Shown one piece after another: positions 48,300 through 56,597 of a DNA stretch of 64,000 bases. A program made the position numbers and the translations under genes. Position 1 is the first letter of the stretch, and every line of letters begins with the position of its first letter. Source of the DNA: Aquamicrobium sp. LC103 (GTDB taxonomy: Bacteria > Pseudomonadota > Alphaproteobacteria > Rhizobiales > Rhizobiaceae); NCBI RefSeq assembly GCF_001014615.2, contig NZ_LBCQ02000003.1, positions 434,001 through 498,000 on the forward strand. Direction: 5' to 3'. The notes beneath the pieces are model-generated. The model was not told where the DNA came from. It searched no databases and saw only the letters and a program-made list of their open reading frames with translations.

Positions 48300-48728
48300 T
48301 TGCAGAAACCCGTCGAAAGGGAATGGGAACTGGCGATCGATCCCGACACCGTGCGCCTTTTCATCCTGAAGGCGCGGGCGGTGAGTGCGGGCCTCAATCA
48401 CGACTACGAGGCCGGCGGCGATCACGAGATCGAGCTGGACGACCAGTCGCGCGACGCGCACCAGCATGACGGGCTCGCCGAGGAGGAAGAAGAAGACCTC
48501 ACCGAGAAGGAGCTTCGCGCGCTCATCGACGATTTGAACGAGGACGAGGCGGCGGAACTGATCGCCTTGATGTGGATCGGGCGCGGAGACTACGACGTCT
48601 CCGAATGGGTGGACGCGGTGGCCGAGGCCAAGCAGCGCGGCAACAACCGCACTTCCACCTACCTCCTCGGCATGCCGATGCTGGGCGACTGGCTCGAGGA
48701 AGGGCTGGAAGCGGTCGTGGAGGGCTGA
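48300..48728 (+). CDS. DUF3775 domain protein
   Basis: 142 residues, acidic, from a TTG start at 48300 preceded by GGGAGG with five-base spacing. The C-terminal half, L-N-E-D-E-A-A-E-L near 80, I-G-R-G-D-Y near 92, and Y-L-L-G-M-P near 120, fits DUF3775. No signal peptide or span. Function unknown. Single gene between DUF486 and an extensin-family gene. Confidence 0.75.
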   Translation: MQKPVEREWELAIDPDTVRLFILKARAVSAGLNHDYEAGGDHEIELDDQSRDAHQHDGLAEEEEEDLTEKELRALIDDLNEDEAAELIALMWIGRGDYDVSEWVDAVAEAKQRGNNRTSTYLLGMPMLGDWLEEGLEAVVEG

Positions 48729-48798
48729 CGACGATCCGTAAATTTAAGTGATGCCTCATCGCATTGCCTCGCGCGGGGCGAACGCCATTTTGTTTGTG

Positions 48799-49635
48799 AT
48801 GACGATCCGCTCCCGGTCCGCATTCGCGGCATTTTCTCCTCTATTCATCGTTCTGGGCCTCCTCGCAGAGGCGTCCTTCGCGCTTGCCCAGTCGCCGGAA
48901 CTGCCCGCGGAAATGGCGGCGCCGGACCTGCTGCGGCCGATGGCCGAGGAAAAGGCGGGCAAACTCGACGACGGCGCCACGCCGCCGACACCGACCGCAA
49001 GGCCGGGGGAACCGGAGGGCGGAAAGGCGGGCGAAAAGCCCGCCGACGCCGGGAAGGAGAAAACGGAACCGAAAACCGCCGCCAAGCCGTCCGACGAGGA
49101 AATCGCCTGCCGCAAGCGCCTTTCGGATCTGGGTGTGGAGTTCACCCCCCACCCGCCGTTGGCGGACGCGTCGGGCTGCAGCGCGCCCTTCCCGCTCACC
49201 GTCACCGCGCTTTCGGAAAAGGTCGAGATCCGCCCCGAAGCGGTGATGAACTGCCGCATGGCGGAGGCGACGGCACGCTTCATGCGCGACGTCGCCTCGC
49301 CCGAGGCCGAGAATATCTTCGGCGCGCCGATCGTCGCGCTGAACCATGCCTCGGCCTATGTCTGCCGGTCGCGCAACGGGCAGACCAAGCTTTCCGAGCA
49401 CGCCTTCGCCAACGCTCTCGACTGGGCCTCCGTCGAGCTTGCGAATGGCGAGGTGATAACGATCGCCCGGCAGCCGCTTTCGGAGCAGAAGAATTCGAAA
49501 TTCCAGTCGCGCATACGCCGCGCCGCCTGCGGACCGTTCAAGACCGTGCTGGGTCCCGGCAGCGACGCCGACCATGCCGACCATTTCCATTTCGACCTCG
49601 CGCAGCGGCGCAATGGCGGCACCTACTGCCGCTGA
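48799..49635 (+). CDS. Extensin-family exported protein (first copy)
   Basis: 278 residues. A signal peptide (cleavage near A-L-A-Q, residue 31) is followed by a Pro/Lys/Glu-rich linker and an extensin-like C-terminal domain with C-R-K-R-L near 96, C-x-A-P-F, H-A-x-A-L-D-W and the end motif D-A-D-H-A-D-H-F-H-F-D near 258. The H-x-H signature suggests a metal-linked hydrolase of peptidoglycan, like its relatives in the DD-peptidase fold. The start at 48799 or 48751 is uncertain; neither has a good ribosome site. A paralogue follows. Confidence 0.85.
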   Translation: MTIRSRSAFAAFSPLFIVLGLLAEASFALAQSPELPAEMAAPDLLRPMAEEKAGKLDDGATPPTPTARPGEPEGGKAGEKPADAGKEKTEPKTAAKPSDEEIACRKRLSDLGVEFTPHPPLADASGCSAPFPLTVTALSEKVEIRPEAVMNCRMAEATARFMRDVASPEAENIFGAPIVALNHASAYVCRSRNGQTKLSEHAFANALDWASVELANGEVITIARQPLSEQKNSKFQSRIRRAACGPFKTVLGPGSDADHADHFHFDLAQRRNGGTYCR

Positions 49636-49743
49636 CGACAGGTCCCCACGCCGCATTCCCGCCCCACTCGTAAACCGGGGCGCTGAGGTTTCCTTTACCC
49701 TTGCCGGTTACATTGGGACCTCGGTCAGGACTGGGAAGACGAC

Positions 49744-50568
49744 ATGCCCGCAGTATCGCGTAACGGGGCAGCGAAGCTTTGCGCCGCTTTCAGACATCGC
49801 ATTCGCACGCTCGCCACGGTGGCCGTGCTCGGCGGCGGCGCGCTCGCCTTCGCCTCCTGCTCCGTATCGAGCGTGCTGACGCCGATACCGGAGGTCGACG
49901 TCGGCGTGCAGACGGCATCGGTCCCCGCGCGGGGTCTGCAGAGGCTGGTTCCCTCCAATCCATACATGGCCACCTACCCGCAGCTCGACCGCCCGTCGCT
50001 CGCGCCGCAGATGACGATGCCGGCGGAAGAAATCGCCTGCCGCAAGGAGTTGCGCCGGCTTGGCGTCACCTATCGCAACCTTGCGCCGATCAACGACGGC
50101 GGCGCCTGCCGCATCGACTATCCAGTCGAGGTGACCGGTTTTTCGGGCAGCGTCGGGCTGAAGCCCGCCGCCACGCTTACCTGCGGCATGGCCGCGAGCT
50201 TCGCGGCCTGGACCAAGAACGAGCTCGCCCCGGCGGCGCGCTGGCGCTATCTCTCCGGCGTCAAGACGATCCACCAGGGGTCGAGCTATTCCTGCCGCAA
50301 CATCGCGCGGTCGGGCGGCGTGCCGTCGGAGCACTCCAAGGGCAACGCGCTCGACGTGATGCGCATCGAGCTGAAGAACGGCAGGGACATCGACGTGCGC
50401 AAGCCCGGCTGGTTCGCCTTCCGCGAGCGCAGCCTGCTGAAGAACGTGCGCACCGGCGGCTGCGACTACTTCACCACCGTGCTCGGTCCCGGTTACAATG
50501 CCGACCACGCCGACCATTTCCATTTCGACATAAAGAACCGGAAGAACGGCTACGTCGCCTGCCGCTGA
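49744..50568 (+). CDS. Extensin-family lipoprotein (second copy)
   Basis: 274 residues. Signal peptide with a lipobox (A-S-C, Cys near 39), linker, then the same extensin C-terminal domain: E-I-A-C-R-K-E-L near 98, Y-S-C-R-N near 183, H-S-K-G-N-A-L-D-V near 198 and H-A-D-H-F-H-F-D near 257. It starts 108 bases after the first copy and is its paralogue, but carries the lipobox that the first lacks. Probably an outer-membrane-linked cell-wall hydrolase. Confidence 0.87.
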   Translation: MPAVSRNGAAKLCAAFRHRIRTLATVAVLGGGALAFASCSVSSVLTPIPEVDVGVQTASVPARGLQRLVPSNPYMATYPQLDRPSLAPQMTMPAEEIACRKELRRLGVTYRNLAPINDGGACRIDYPVEVTGFSGSVGLKPAATLTCGMAASFAAWTKNELAPAARWRYLSGVKTIHQGSSYSCRNIARSGGVPSEHSKGNALDVMRIELKNGRDIDVRKPGWFAFRERSLLKNVRTGGCDYFTTVLGPGYNADHADHFHFDIKNRKNGYVACR

Positions 50569-50601
50569 CGCAAGGCGCAATTTCGGCATATCCTGCGCGG
50601 C

Positions 50602-51366
50602 ATGAGCGGCGAGCCTGGACCCTTGGCCATCAAACGGCGCCGTCGGTGGTTCCGGACGGCGGCCACGGCGGTGCTCGGCCTCGTCGCGCTCTATCTGCTC
50701 GCCGCCTATCTGTTCCTCCCCTTCGTGTGGGAGCTCTACGAGGGCGACCTGAACAGGGAGCCTTCCGAAATGGTGACGCACACGCAGCAAGGTATTCCGG
50801 GCGACCCGATCAATGTCGGCCTGATCGGACTGCACGGCGATATCTTGAACGCGATGGCGGCGGCGGGCTGGCATCCCGCCGATCCGGTGACGCTGCGCTC
50901 CAGCATCGAGATCGGCATTAGCGTGGTGCTCGACCGCCCATACGCGCGGGCGCCGGTGAGCACGCTGCTGTTCGAAGGACGCCCGCAGGACCTCGCCTTC
51001 GAGAAGGCAGCGGGAGAAAGCGCCGACCGGCGGCACCATGTCCGGTTCTGGCAGGCGAGCAGCAGGCTCGGCAGCTCGCTGTGGCTGGGCGCCGCAAGCT
51101 TCGACCGGGGCGTCGGCATCAGCCACGACACGGGACAGATCACCCATCACATCGGACCGGACGTGGACGCGGAGCGCGATCTCCTGATCGCCGACCTCGA
51201 AAAGGCATGCGCGCTCCTGTCGACGCAGCGCATCGCGGGCGTCGGAGCAACACGCAAGGGACGCAACGGCGGCGGCGATCCCTATTTCACCGACGGCACG
51301 GCGACCGTCGGGCTGCTGGTTCCCGCCTTCCGCGAAGGGCTGCCGTGTCTGGCGGGTACGAAATAG
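50602..51366 (+). CDS. LssY C-terminal-domain membrane protein
   Basis: 254 residues, one N-terminal span (about residues 20-42), then an LssY_C-type domain with G-I-P-G-D-P-I-N-V-G-L-I-G near 65, A-D-P-V-T-L-R-S-S near 95, and R-R-H-H-V-R-F-W near 146. Legionella LssY has a similar C-terminus. Role unknown; it may act in the envelope with the extensin proteins. It follows the second copy by about 33 bases. Confidence 0.8.
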   Translation: MSGEPGPLAIKRRRRWFRTAATAVLGLVALYLLAAYLFLPFVWELYEGDLNREPSEMVTHTQQGIPGDPINVGLIGLHGDILNAMAAAGWHPADPVTLRSSIEIGISVVLDRPYARAPVSTLLFEGRPQDLAFEKAAGESADRRHHVRFWQASSRLGSSLWLGAASFDRGVGISHDTGQITHHIGPDVDAERDLLIADLEKACALLSTQRIAGVGATRKGRNGGGDPYFTDGTATVGLLVPAFREGLPCLAGTK

Positions 51367-51385
51367 CTCTTCGCAACCCGCCCCG

Positions 51386-52717
51386 ATGAATGCTATTGCA
51401 ACTTCCATGCTCCTTGAAATTGCAATCGTCGTCGTCCTCATCTGCGTCAACGGCCTCCTGGCCATGTCCGAACTCGCCGTCGTCTCGTCCCGCCCCGCGC
51501 GGCTCAAGGCGATGGCCGAACGAGGCGAGAGCGGAGCGGAGCGCGCCGCGAAGCTCGCCTCCCATCCCGGACGCTTCCTCTCCACCGTCCAGATCGGAAT
51601 CACGCTGGTGGGCGTACTCTCCGGCGCCTTCTCCGGCGCCACGCTCGGCCTGCGCCTGTCGGCCTGGCTCGTCGACGCCGGCATGTCGAGCGGCGCAGCG
51701 AGCACGCTCGGCGTCGGCGCGGTCGTCGCGATCATCACCTATGGCTCGCTGATCATCGGCGAGCTGGTGCCCAAGCAGATCGCCCTGCGCAATCCCGAGG
51801 CCATAGCAGCCAAGGTCGCGCCGCTGATGCACCTCCTTTCGGTGGTTGCGGCGCCGCTCGTCTGGCTGCTCGACATCTCCGGCCGCATCGTGCTGCGCCT
51901 GTTGGGCCAGCACGAGGAAAGCGGCACCAAGGTCACCGACGAGGAGATCGCCAGCCTCATCGCCGAGGCGGAAAGCCATGGCGTGGTCGAAAGCGACGAG
52001 CGCAGGATGATCGCGGGCGTCATGCGCCTTGCCGACCGCAGCGTACGCGCCATCATGACGCCGCGCACCGAGGTCGACTGGATCGATCTGTCGGATACCA
52101 AGGCGAACGTCAGGAAGCGGCTCCTGGAGACGAATCATTCCATGCTGCCGGCGGCCGAGGGCAGCGTCGACAACATGGTCGGCGTGATCAGGACGCGCGA
52201 GGCGCTCGCGGCCCTCAACATGCGGCGGAGCTTCGAGCTGCGCGACCATCTCAAGACCGCGCCAGTCGTCCACGACTATGCCGACGCGCTCGACGTGCTG
52301 ACGACGCTGCGCGAAGCGGAAACGCCGCTCGCGCTCGTTCACGACGAGTATGGGGATTTCGAAGGCATCGTGACGCCGGCCGACATATTGGAAACCATCG
52401 CCGGCGTCTTCAAATCGGACCTGGAAGAAGGCGAGGAGCCCAGTGCGGTGGAGCGCGAGGACGGCTCCTGGCTGCTCGCCGGTTTCATGCCGGCCGACGA
52501 GATGGCCGAGACGCTGGGCATTTCCCTGCCCCAGAATCGCGACTACGAGACCCTTGCCGGTTTCGTCCTGTCGGAATTGAACCATCTGCCGAAGGTCGGC
52601 GAACACGTGAAGACGCTCGGCTGGCGCTTCGAGGTCGTCGATCTCGACGGGAGGCGGATCGACAAGATCCTCGCGAGCCGCATCACCGGAATTCACCGCC
52701 AGAGCCTCGGCAGGTAG
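51386..52717 (+). CDS. CNNM/CorC (hemolysin-family) transporter-like protein
   Basis: 443 residues. Domain order: DUF21 membrane domain (residues 1-180, with G-S-L-I-I-G-E-L-V-P-K-Q near 118), two CBS domains (about 215-340, with V-M-T/I-M-T-P-R near 226 and D-E-Y-G-D-F-E-G near 320) and a C-terminal CorC_HlyC domain. Such proteins act in magnesium/cobalt export or cell-surface stress; the hemolysin name is historical. ATGs at 51386 and 51407 are both near the first span. Confidence 0.9.
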   Translation: MNAIATSMLLEIAIVVVLICVNGLLAMSELAVVSSRPARLKAMAERGESGAERAAKLASHPGRFLSTVQIGITLVGVLSGAFSGATLGLRLSAWLVDAGMSSGAASTLGVGAVVAIITYGSLIIGELVPKQIALRNPEAIAAKVAPLMHLLSVVAAPLVWLLDISGRIVLRLLGQHEESGTKVTDEEIASLIAEAESHGVVESDERRMIAGVMRLADRSVRAIMTPRTEVDWIDLSDTKANVRKRLLETNHSMLPAAEGSVDNMVGVIRTREALAALNMRRSFELRDHLKTAPVVHDYADALDVLTTLREAETPLALVHDEYGDFEGIVTPADILETIAGVFKSDLEEGEEPSAVEREDGSWLLAGFMPADEMAETLGISLPQNRDYETLAGFVLSELNHLPKVGEHVKTLGWRFEVVDLDGRRIDKILASRITGIHRQSLGR

Positions 52718-52734
52718 CATCCCAAAACGCGAAA

Positions 52735-52761
52735 GCGGCGCGAGGATGATCCCCGCGCCGC
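52735..52761. terminator. Bidirectional hairpin between convergent genes
   Basis: GCGGCGCG/CGCGCCGC around an 11-base loop that can extend the pairing, lying between the CorC-family gene stop and the FMN reductase stop. No T run, so termination is inferred from position. Confidence 0.5.
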
Positions 52762-52783
52762 CCGCAAGTCGAAATCAGGCGTT

Positions 52784-53380
52784 TCAGGCGGCCTTCGCCG
52801 TCGCCGCGTCCTTGTCGCGCGCCGTCTTCAGCGCGTTCACCCACCAGGTGAACTGATCGAGCATCGTGTCGGCGCTGGTGTTGAGGTGCTCGATCTCGCC
52901 GAGCGCCGTGCCCTGCGTGACGGCCATGTAGTCCGGCCACAGGATATGGACGCCGACGCGGATCGGGGTCATCTCGACCTCGACCGCGTGCAGGCGAAGC
53001 TGCTCGACCGCGCGGGCGCCGCCGACGCCGCCATAGCCGACGAAGGCGGCGGGCTTGCGCGACCATTCGTTGAATGCGTAGTCGATCGCGTTCTTCAGGA
53101 CGGCGGTCGGGCCGTGATTGTATTCGGCGGCGAGGAAGATGTAGCCGTCGAGCTCGTCGATCTTCTTCTGCCACTTCTGGGCGACTTCGCTCTTGGACGG
53201 CGCCCATGCCGGCGAGCGTTCCTCGTCGAAGAACGGCATCGGATAGTCGCGCAGGTCTATGATCTCGACGTCGAAATCGCCACGCGCCGCGGCGCGTTCG
53301 GCGATCCACTCCGCCGGCTTGTCCGCGAAGCGGCCCGGACGGGTCGAACCTATGATCACCCCAATTTTCGGCTTTGCCAT
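52784..53380 (-). CDS. NAD(P)H-dependent FMN reductase/quinone reductase-like
   Basis: 198 residues, flavodoxin-like fold. G-S-T-R-P-G-R near residue 11 binds FMN phosphate, and A-E-Y-N-H-G near 84 is the flavin-site motif of the NADPH-dependent FMN reductase/azoreductase group. It reduces FMN, quinones or azo compounds with NAD(P)H. It diverges from an HxlR regulator gene; the operator between them suggests induction by electrophiles or quinones. Starts at ATG 53380. Confidence 0.9.
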   Translation of the reverse strand: MAKPKIGVIIGSTRPGRFADKPAEWIAERAAARGDFDVEIIDLRDYPMPFFDEERSPAWAPSKSEVAQKWQKKIDELDGYIFLAAEYNHGPTAVLKNAIDYAFNEWSRKPAAFVGYGGVGGARAVEQLRLHAVEVEMTPIRVGVHILWPDYMAVTQGTALGEIEHLNTSADTMLDQFTWWVNALKTARDKDAATAKAA

Positions 53381-53408
53381 TTGATTTATTCCCTTTCCGA
53401 TAAATCTG

Positions 53409-53423
53409 GTATCCGTTGGATAC
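53409..53423. promoter_or_regulatory. HxlR-type operator between FMN reductase and hxlR genes
   Basis: Perfect palindrome GTATCC-GTT-GGATAC (six-base arms, three-base spacer). It lies 29 bases before the reductase start and 46 before the regulator start, so one protein could control both genes. Confidence 0.65.
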
Positions 53424-53468
53424 TGGGGCTATATAAGAGACCGGTTTTGCACTGCACAAGGAGGCACT

Positions 53469-53846
53469 TTGTTGACACTTAGTCACCAACACAGAACCGA
53501 GGATTGCAGGGCGGTGAGCGACGTGCTCTCGCGGATCGGCGACAAATGGACCGTACTCGTGGTGGAGTTCCTTGGCGGCGGGCCGCTACGCTTCAACGAG
53601 TTGCGCAAGATGATCGGCAACATCTCGCAGAAGATGCTGACGACGACCCTGCGCGGGCTTGAGCGCGACGGTTTCGTGACGAGGACCGTCTATCCGACGA
53701 TCCCGCCCCGCGTGGACTACGAACTGACCGATCTCGGGCGCGACCTTCTGGTGCCCGTCCGCGCGCTCGGCGAATGGGCCAGGCAGAATGCCGGGCGCAT
53801 CAACGCCGCGCGGGCGAAATTCGACAAGATCTCCGAGGCCGCGTAG
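53469..53846 (+). CDS. HxlR-family transcriptional regulator
   Basis: 125 residues. Winged helix-turn-helix with I-G-D-K-W-T-V-L near residue 23, F-N-E-L-R-K near 41, I-S-Q-K-M-L-T-T-T-L-R-G near 51 and Y-E-L-T-D-L-G near 83. A Cys at residue 13 (D-C-R-A-V) is at the site where YodB/QorR-type relatives sense thiol-reactive compounds. TTG starts at 53469 or 53472; AGGAGG (53459-53464) fits 53472 slightly better. It shares an operator region with the FMN reductase gene and ends near a convergent VOC gene. Confidence 0.9.
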   Translation: MLTLSHQHRTEDCRAVSDVLSRIGDKWTVLVVEFLGGGPLRFNELRKMIGNISQKMLTTTLRGLERDGFVTRTVYPTIPPRVDYELTDLGRDLLVPVRALGEWARQNAGRINAARAKFDKISEAA

Positions 53847-53858
53847 GCGGCGATCGGT

Positions 53859-54248
53859 TCAGCCCTTGCTTCGCGGCATGTCCTCGGACTGGTAGAGCGA
53901 TATCGCATGACCGTCGGGGTCGGCGAAATCGGCCGACCAGCCGCCCGGGGCCGGGCTCACCGGCGTGACGATGGTCGCGCCTTTCCCCGCGAGCCCGGCG
54001 ACCACGTCGTCGATACCGCCTTCCGCGAGATCGAAGACGATGATGGGCGTGTTGCCCGGACGCGAATCCAGCTTGAAGAAGATCAGGTCGATATTGTCGG
54101 GAATGCTGGCCATCAGCCAGTCGTTGCCGCTTCCGTCGTCGCCCATGCGCTGGACGTCGAGACCGACGACATCACGGTAGAACGCCTCGGTCCGGTCGAT
54201 ATCGCTCACATAATAGCAGATATTGCCGATTTTCGCCTTGGACAGCAT
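53859..54248 (-). CDS. VOC-superfamily protein (glyoxalase-like)
   Basis: 129 residues with V-S-D-I-D-R-T-E-A-F-Y near residue 14 and F-A-D-P-D-G-H-A near 109. VOC fold, possibly a lyase or dioxygenase; substrate unknown. The ATG at 54248 has GGGAG seven bases before it, better than the in-frame ATG at 54269. Its 5' end faces the thioesterase gene stop 26 bases away. Confidence 0.87.
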   Translation of the reverse strand: MLSKAKIGNICYYVSDIDRTEAFYRDVVGLDVQRMGDDGSGNDWLMASIPDNIDLIFFKLDSRPGNTPIIVFDLAEGGIDDVVAGLAGKGATIVTPVSPAPGGWSADFADPDGHAISLYQSEDMPRSKG

Positions 54249-54274
54249 TGCTCGCTCCCGTGTTGTCATTCTTG

Positions 54275-54664
54275 CTATTCCGCCGGCACCGGCTTCGGCC
54301 TGCCGGTTTCGTCAAGGGCGACCATGATGAAATCGGCATGCGTCACCCGTTCCATCAGATCGGAGAGATAGCGCTGCGCCCAGGCCTCGACGCGCAGGGT
54401 CATCGAGGTGCGGCCGATCCTGGTGATGTCGATATAGATGCAGAGCGTGTCGCCGATCTTCATCGGCTTGGCGAACGACATCTCCTTGACGGCGGCGGTG
54501 ACGACGCGGCCCCTGGCGCGTTCCGCCGCGCGGATGCCGCAGGCAAGGTCCATCTGCGCCATCACCCAGCCGCCGAAGATGTCGCCCGCCGCGTTGGCAT
54601 CGGCCGGCATCGCCAGCGTGCGCAGGGTGAGCTCGCCCACCGGATTGACGTCGTTGCGGTTCAT
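54275..54664 (-). CDS. Acyl-CoA thioesterase, YciA-like hotdog
   Basis: 129 residues, single hotdog domain. A-N-A-A-G-D-I-F-G-G-W near residue 23 is the catalytic helix start (Asp is the key residue) with M-D-L-A-C-G following, and H-A-D-F-I near 108. Cleaves short to long acyl-CoA. The start at 54664 follows GGGAG. Downstream VOC gene is on the same strand and may be co-transcribed. Confidence 0.88.
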   Translation of the reverse strand: MNRNDVNPVGELTLRTLAMPADANAAGDIFGGWVMAQMDLACGIRAAERARGRVVTAAVKEMSFAKPMKIGDTLCIYIDITRIGRTSMTLRVEAWAQRYLSDLMERVTHADFIMVALDETGRPKPVPAE

Positions 54665-54802
54665 GGGTGGCACTCCCCCTCGGCTTGCGTTTCTTCCCTT
54701 CCACCTAGCGGGCGGTCGCAATTTTCACAAGGCATGACGGAAAGCCGGCCTGACGGGCGGTGGCGGCCGGCGCTAGAGTGCCGGTAGGGAAGGAGGCTAG
54801 CC

Positions 54803-56428
54803 TTGCCGGAAATCGCGCAGACATACGACTTCATCATCGTCGGCTCCGGTTCCGCCGGATCGGTTCTGGCCGAGCGGCTTTCGGCAAGCGGCAGGCATTC
54901 GGTGCTGGTGCTGGAGGCCGGCGGCACCGACCGCCGCTTCTTCGTGCAGATGCCGCTCGGCTACGGCAAGACCTTCTTCGATCCGAGGGTGAACTGGAAT
55001 TACAGGGCCGAGCCCGATCCCGGCCTTGCCGGCAATGAGGACCACTGGCCGCGCGGCAAGCTTCTGGGCGGATCGAGCTCGATCAACGCCATGGTCTGGA
55101 TACGCGGCCAGCGCGAGGATTTCGACGAATGGCGCGACGCCGGCAATGTCGGCTGGGGCTATGACGACGTGCTTCCCGCCTTCAAGGCGCTGGAGAACAA
55201 CGAAGCCGGCGCGGACGAATGGCGCGGGCGCGACGGTCCGGTGCATGTCAGCGACCTGACCCGTTTCGTGCATCCGCTCTGCGGACGCTATATCGCCGCG
55301 GCGGAGGAACTGGGCCTGCGCCGCAACGCGGACTTCAACGGCGCCTCGCAGGAGGGCGTCGGCGTCTACCAGATCACCACGCGCGACGGCCGCCGCATGT
55401 CGGCGGCGCGCGCCTTCCTGCGGCCGGCGATGAAGCGCGCGAACGTCCGCGTGGAAACCCATGCGCTGGCGACGAGAATCCTGTTCGCGGGTAAGCGGGC
55501 GGTCGGCGTCGAGTATTCCCGCAAGGGGCGGAGCTGTCAGGCCCGTGCCGGCCGCGAGGTCATCATAAGCGCCGGCTCGATCAACTCGCCGCAACTGCTG
55601 CAGCTTTCGGGCATAGGTCCCGGCGAGTTGCTGCAAGGGCTGGAAATTCCGGTTCTCCACCACAATTCGAATGTCGGCGCGCATCTCCAGGATCATCAGG
55701 GGATCAACTACACCTGGAAGGCGAGGACACCGACGCTCAACCAGAACCTGCGGCCGTGGTGGGGCAAGCTCGCCGCCGGATCGCGCTATCTCCTGCTGCG
55801 CGACGGCCCGCTGTCGATGAGCATGAATCAGGGCGGCGGCTTTTTCCGTACCGATCCGTCGCAGACCCGACCCAACATGCAGCTCTATTTCCAGGCTTTT
55901 TCGACGGTGCTGCCCAGACCCGGCGAACGGCCGATCCTTTCGCCCGATCCGTGGCCGGGTTTCTCGATGGGCCTGTCGAACTGCCGTCCGACCAGCCGGG
56001 GATCGATCGCGATCCGCTCGAACGATCCGCTCGCGCCGCCGAAAATCGTTGCGAACGCCTTCTCGACCGATCACGATGTGGCCGAGATGCTCGACGCCGT
56101 GAAATTCCTGAGAAGACTGGCCGCCACCCGCGCCATGTCGGAGATGATCGAGGAGGAGGTGCTGCCCGGACCTTCGATCGCGTCCGACGAGGCGCTGATC
56201 GAGGATTTCCGCAGGCGCTCCGGCACGGTCTATCACCCGGTCTCGACCTGCCGCATGGGACCGGACGCGGCAGGCGCCGTCGTCTCGCCCCGGCTCGAGG
56301 TCCACGGTGTCGAGGGCCTGCGCGTCGTCGACGCCTCGGTCTTTCCGAGCGTGATTTCCGGCAACACCAACGCCGCCGCGATCATGACCGGCTGGAAGGG
56401 AGCGGACATGGTGTTGGAGGATGTATGA
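54803..56428 (+). CDS. GMC-family FAD oxidoreductase (choline-dehydrogenase-like)
   Basis: 541 residues from a TTG start (54803) with GGAGG six bases upstream. FAD-binding V-G-S-G-S-A-G near residue 14, GMC signature G-G-S-S-S-I-N near 86, second signature A-G-S-I-N-S-P-Q near 256, and the active-site His in Y-H-P-V-S-T-C near 480 with an Asn in G-N-T-N near 520. It oxidises an alcohol or sugar; substrate unknown. The enolase-family gene follows on the same strand after 170 bases of palindromic sequence, so a shared pathway is plausible. Confidence 0.9.
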   Translation: MPEIAQTYDFIIVGSGSAGSVLAERLSASGRHSVLVLEAGGTDRRFFVQMPLGYGKTFFDPRVNWNYRAEPDPGLAGNEDHWPRGKLLGGSSSINAMVWIRGQREDFDEWRDAGNVGWGYDDVLPAFKALENNEAGADEWRGRDGPVHVSDLTRFVHPLCGRYIAAAEELGLRRNADFNGASQEGVGVYQITTRDGRRMSAARAFLRPAMKRANVRVETHALATRILFAGKRAVGVEYSRKGRSCQARAGREVIISAGSINSPQLLQLSGIGPGELLQGLEIPVLHHNSNVGAHLQDHQGINYTWKARTPTLNQNLRPWWGKLAAGSRYLLLRDGPLSMSMNQGGGFFRTDPSQTRPNMQLYFQAFSTVLPRPGERPILSPDPWPGFSMGLSNCRPTSRGSIAIRSNDPLAPPKIVANAFSTDHDVAEMLDAVKFLRRLAATRAMSEMIEEEVLPGPSIASDEALIEDFRRRSGTVYHPVSTCRMGPDAAGAVVSPRLEVHGVEGLRVVDASVFPSVISGNTNAAAIMTGWKGADMVLEDV

Positions 56429-56597
56429 GGCCGGTTGCCCCCTCCACCGCCTTCGGCGGTCCTCCTCCCCCGTAAACGGCGAGGATCCAGGTTGCGGGCG
56501 GCCGCGACGCCTGCTCCTGCCCTGCGAAGCGGGAGCAGCGGCCCGAAAGGCCGGAGGGGGTATTGAGAGCAGGTAAGTATTCCAAGGGAGAGCCCGC

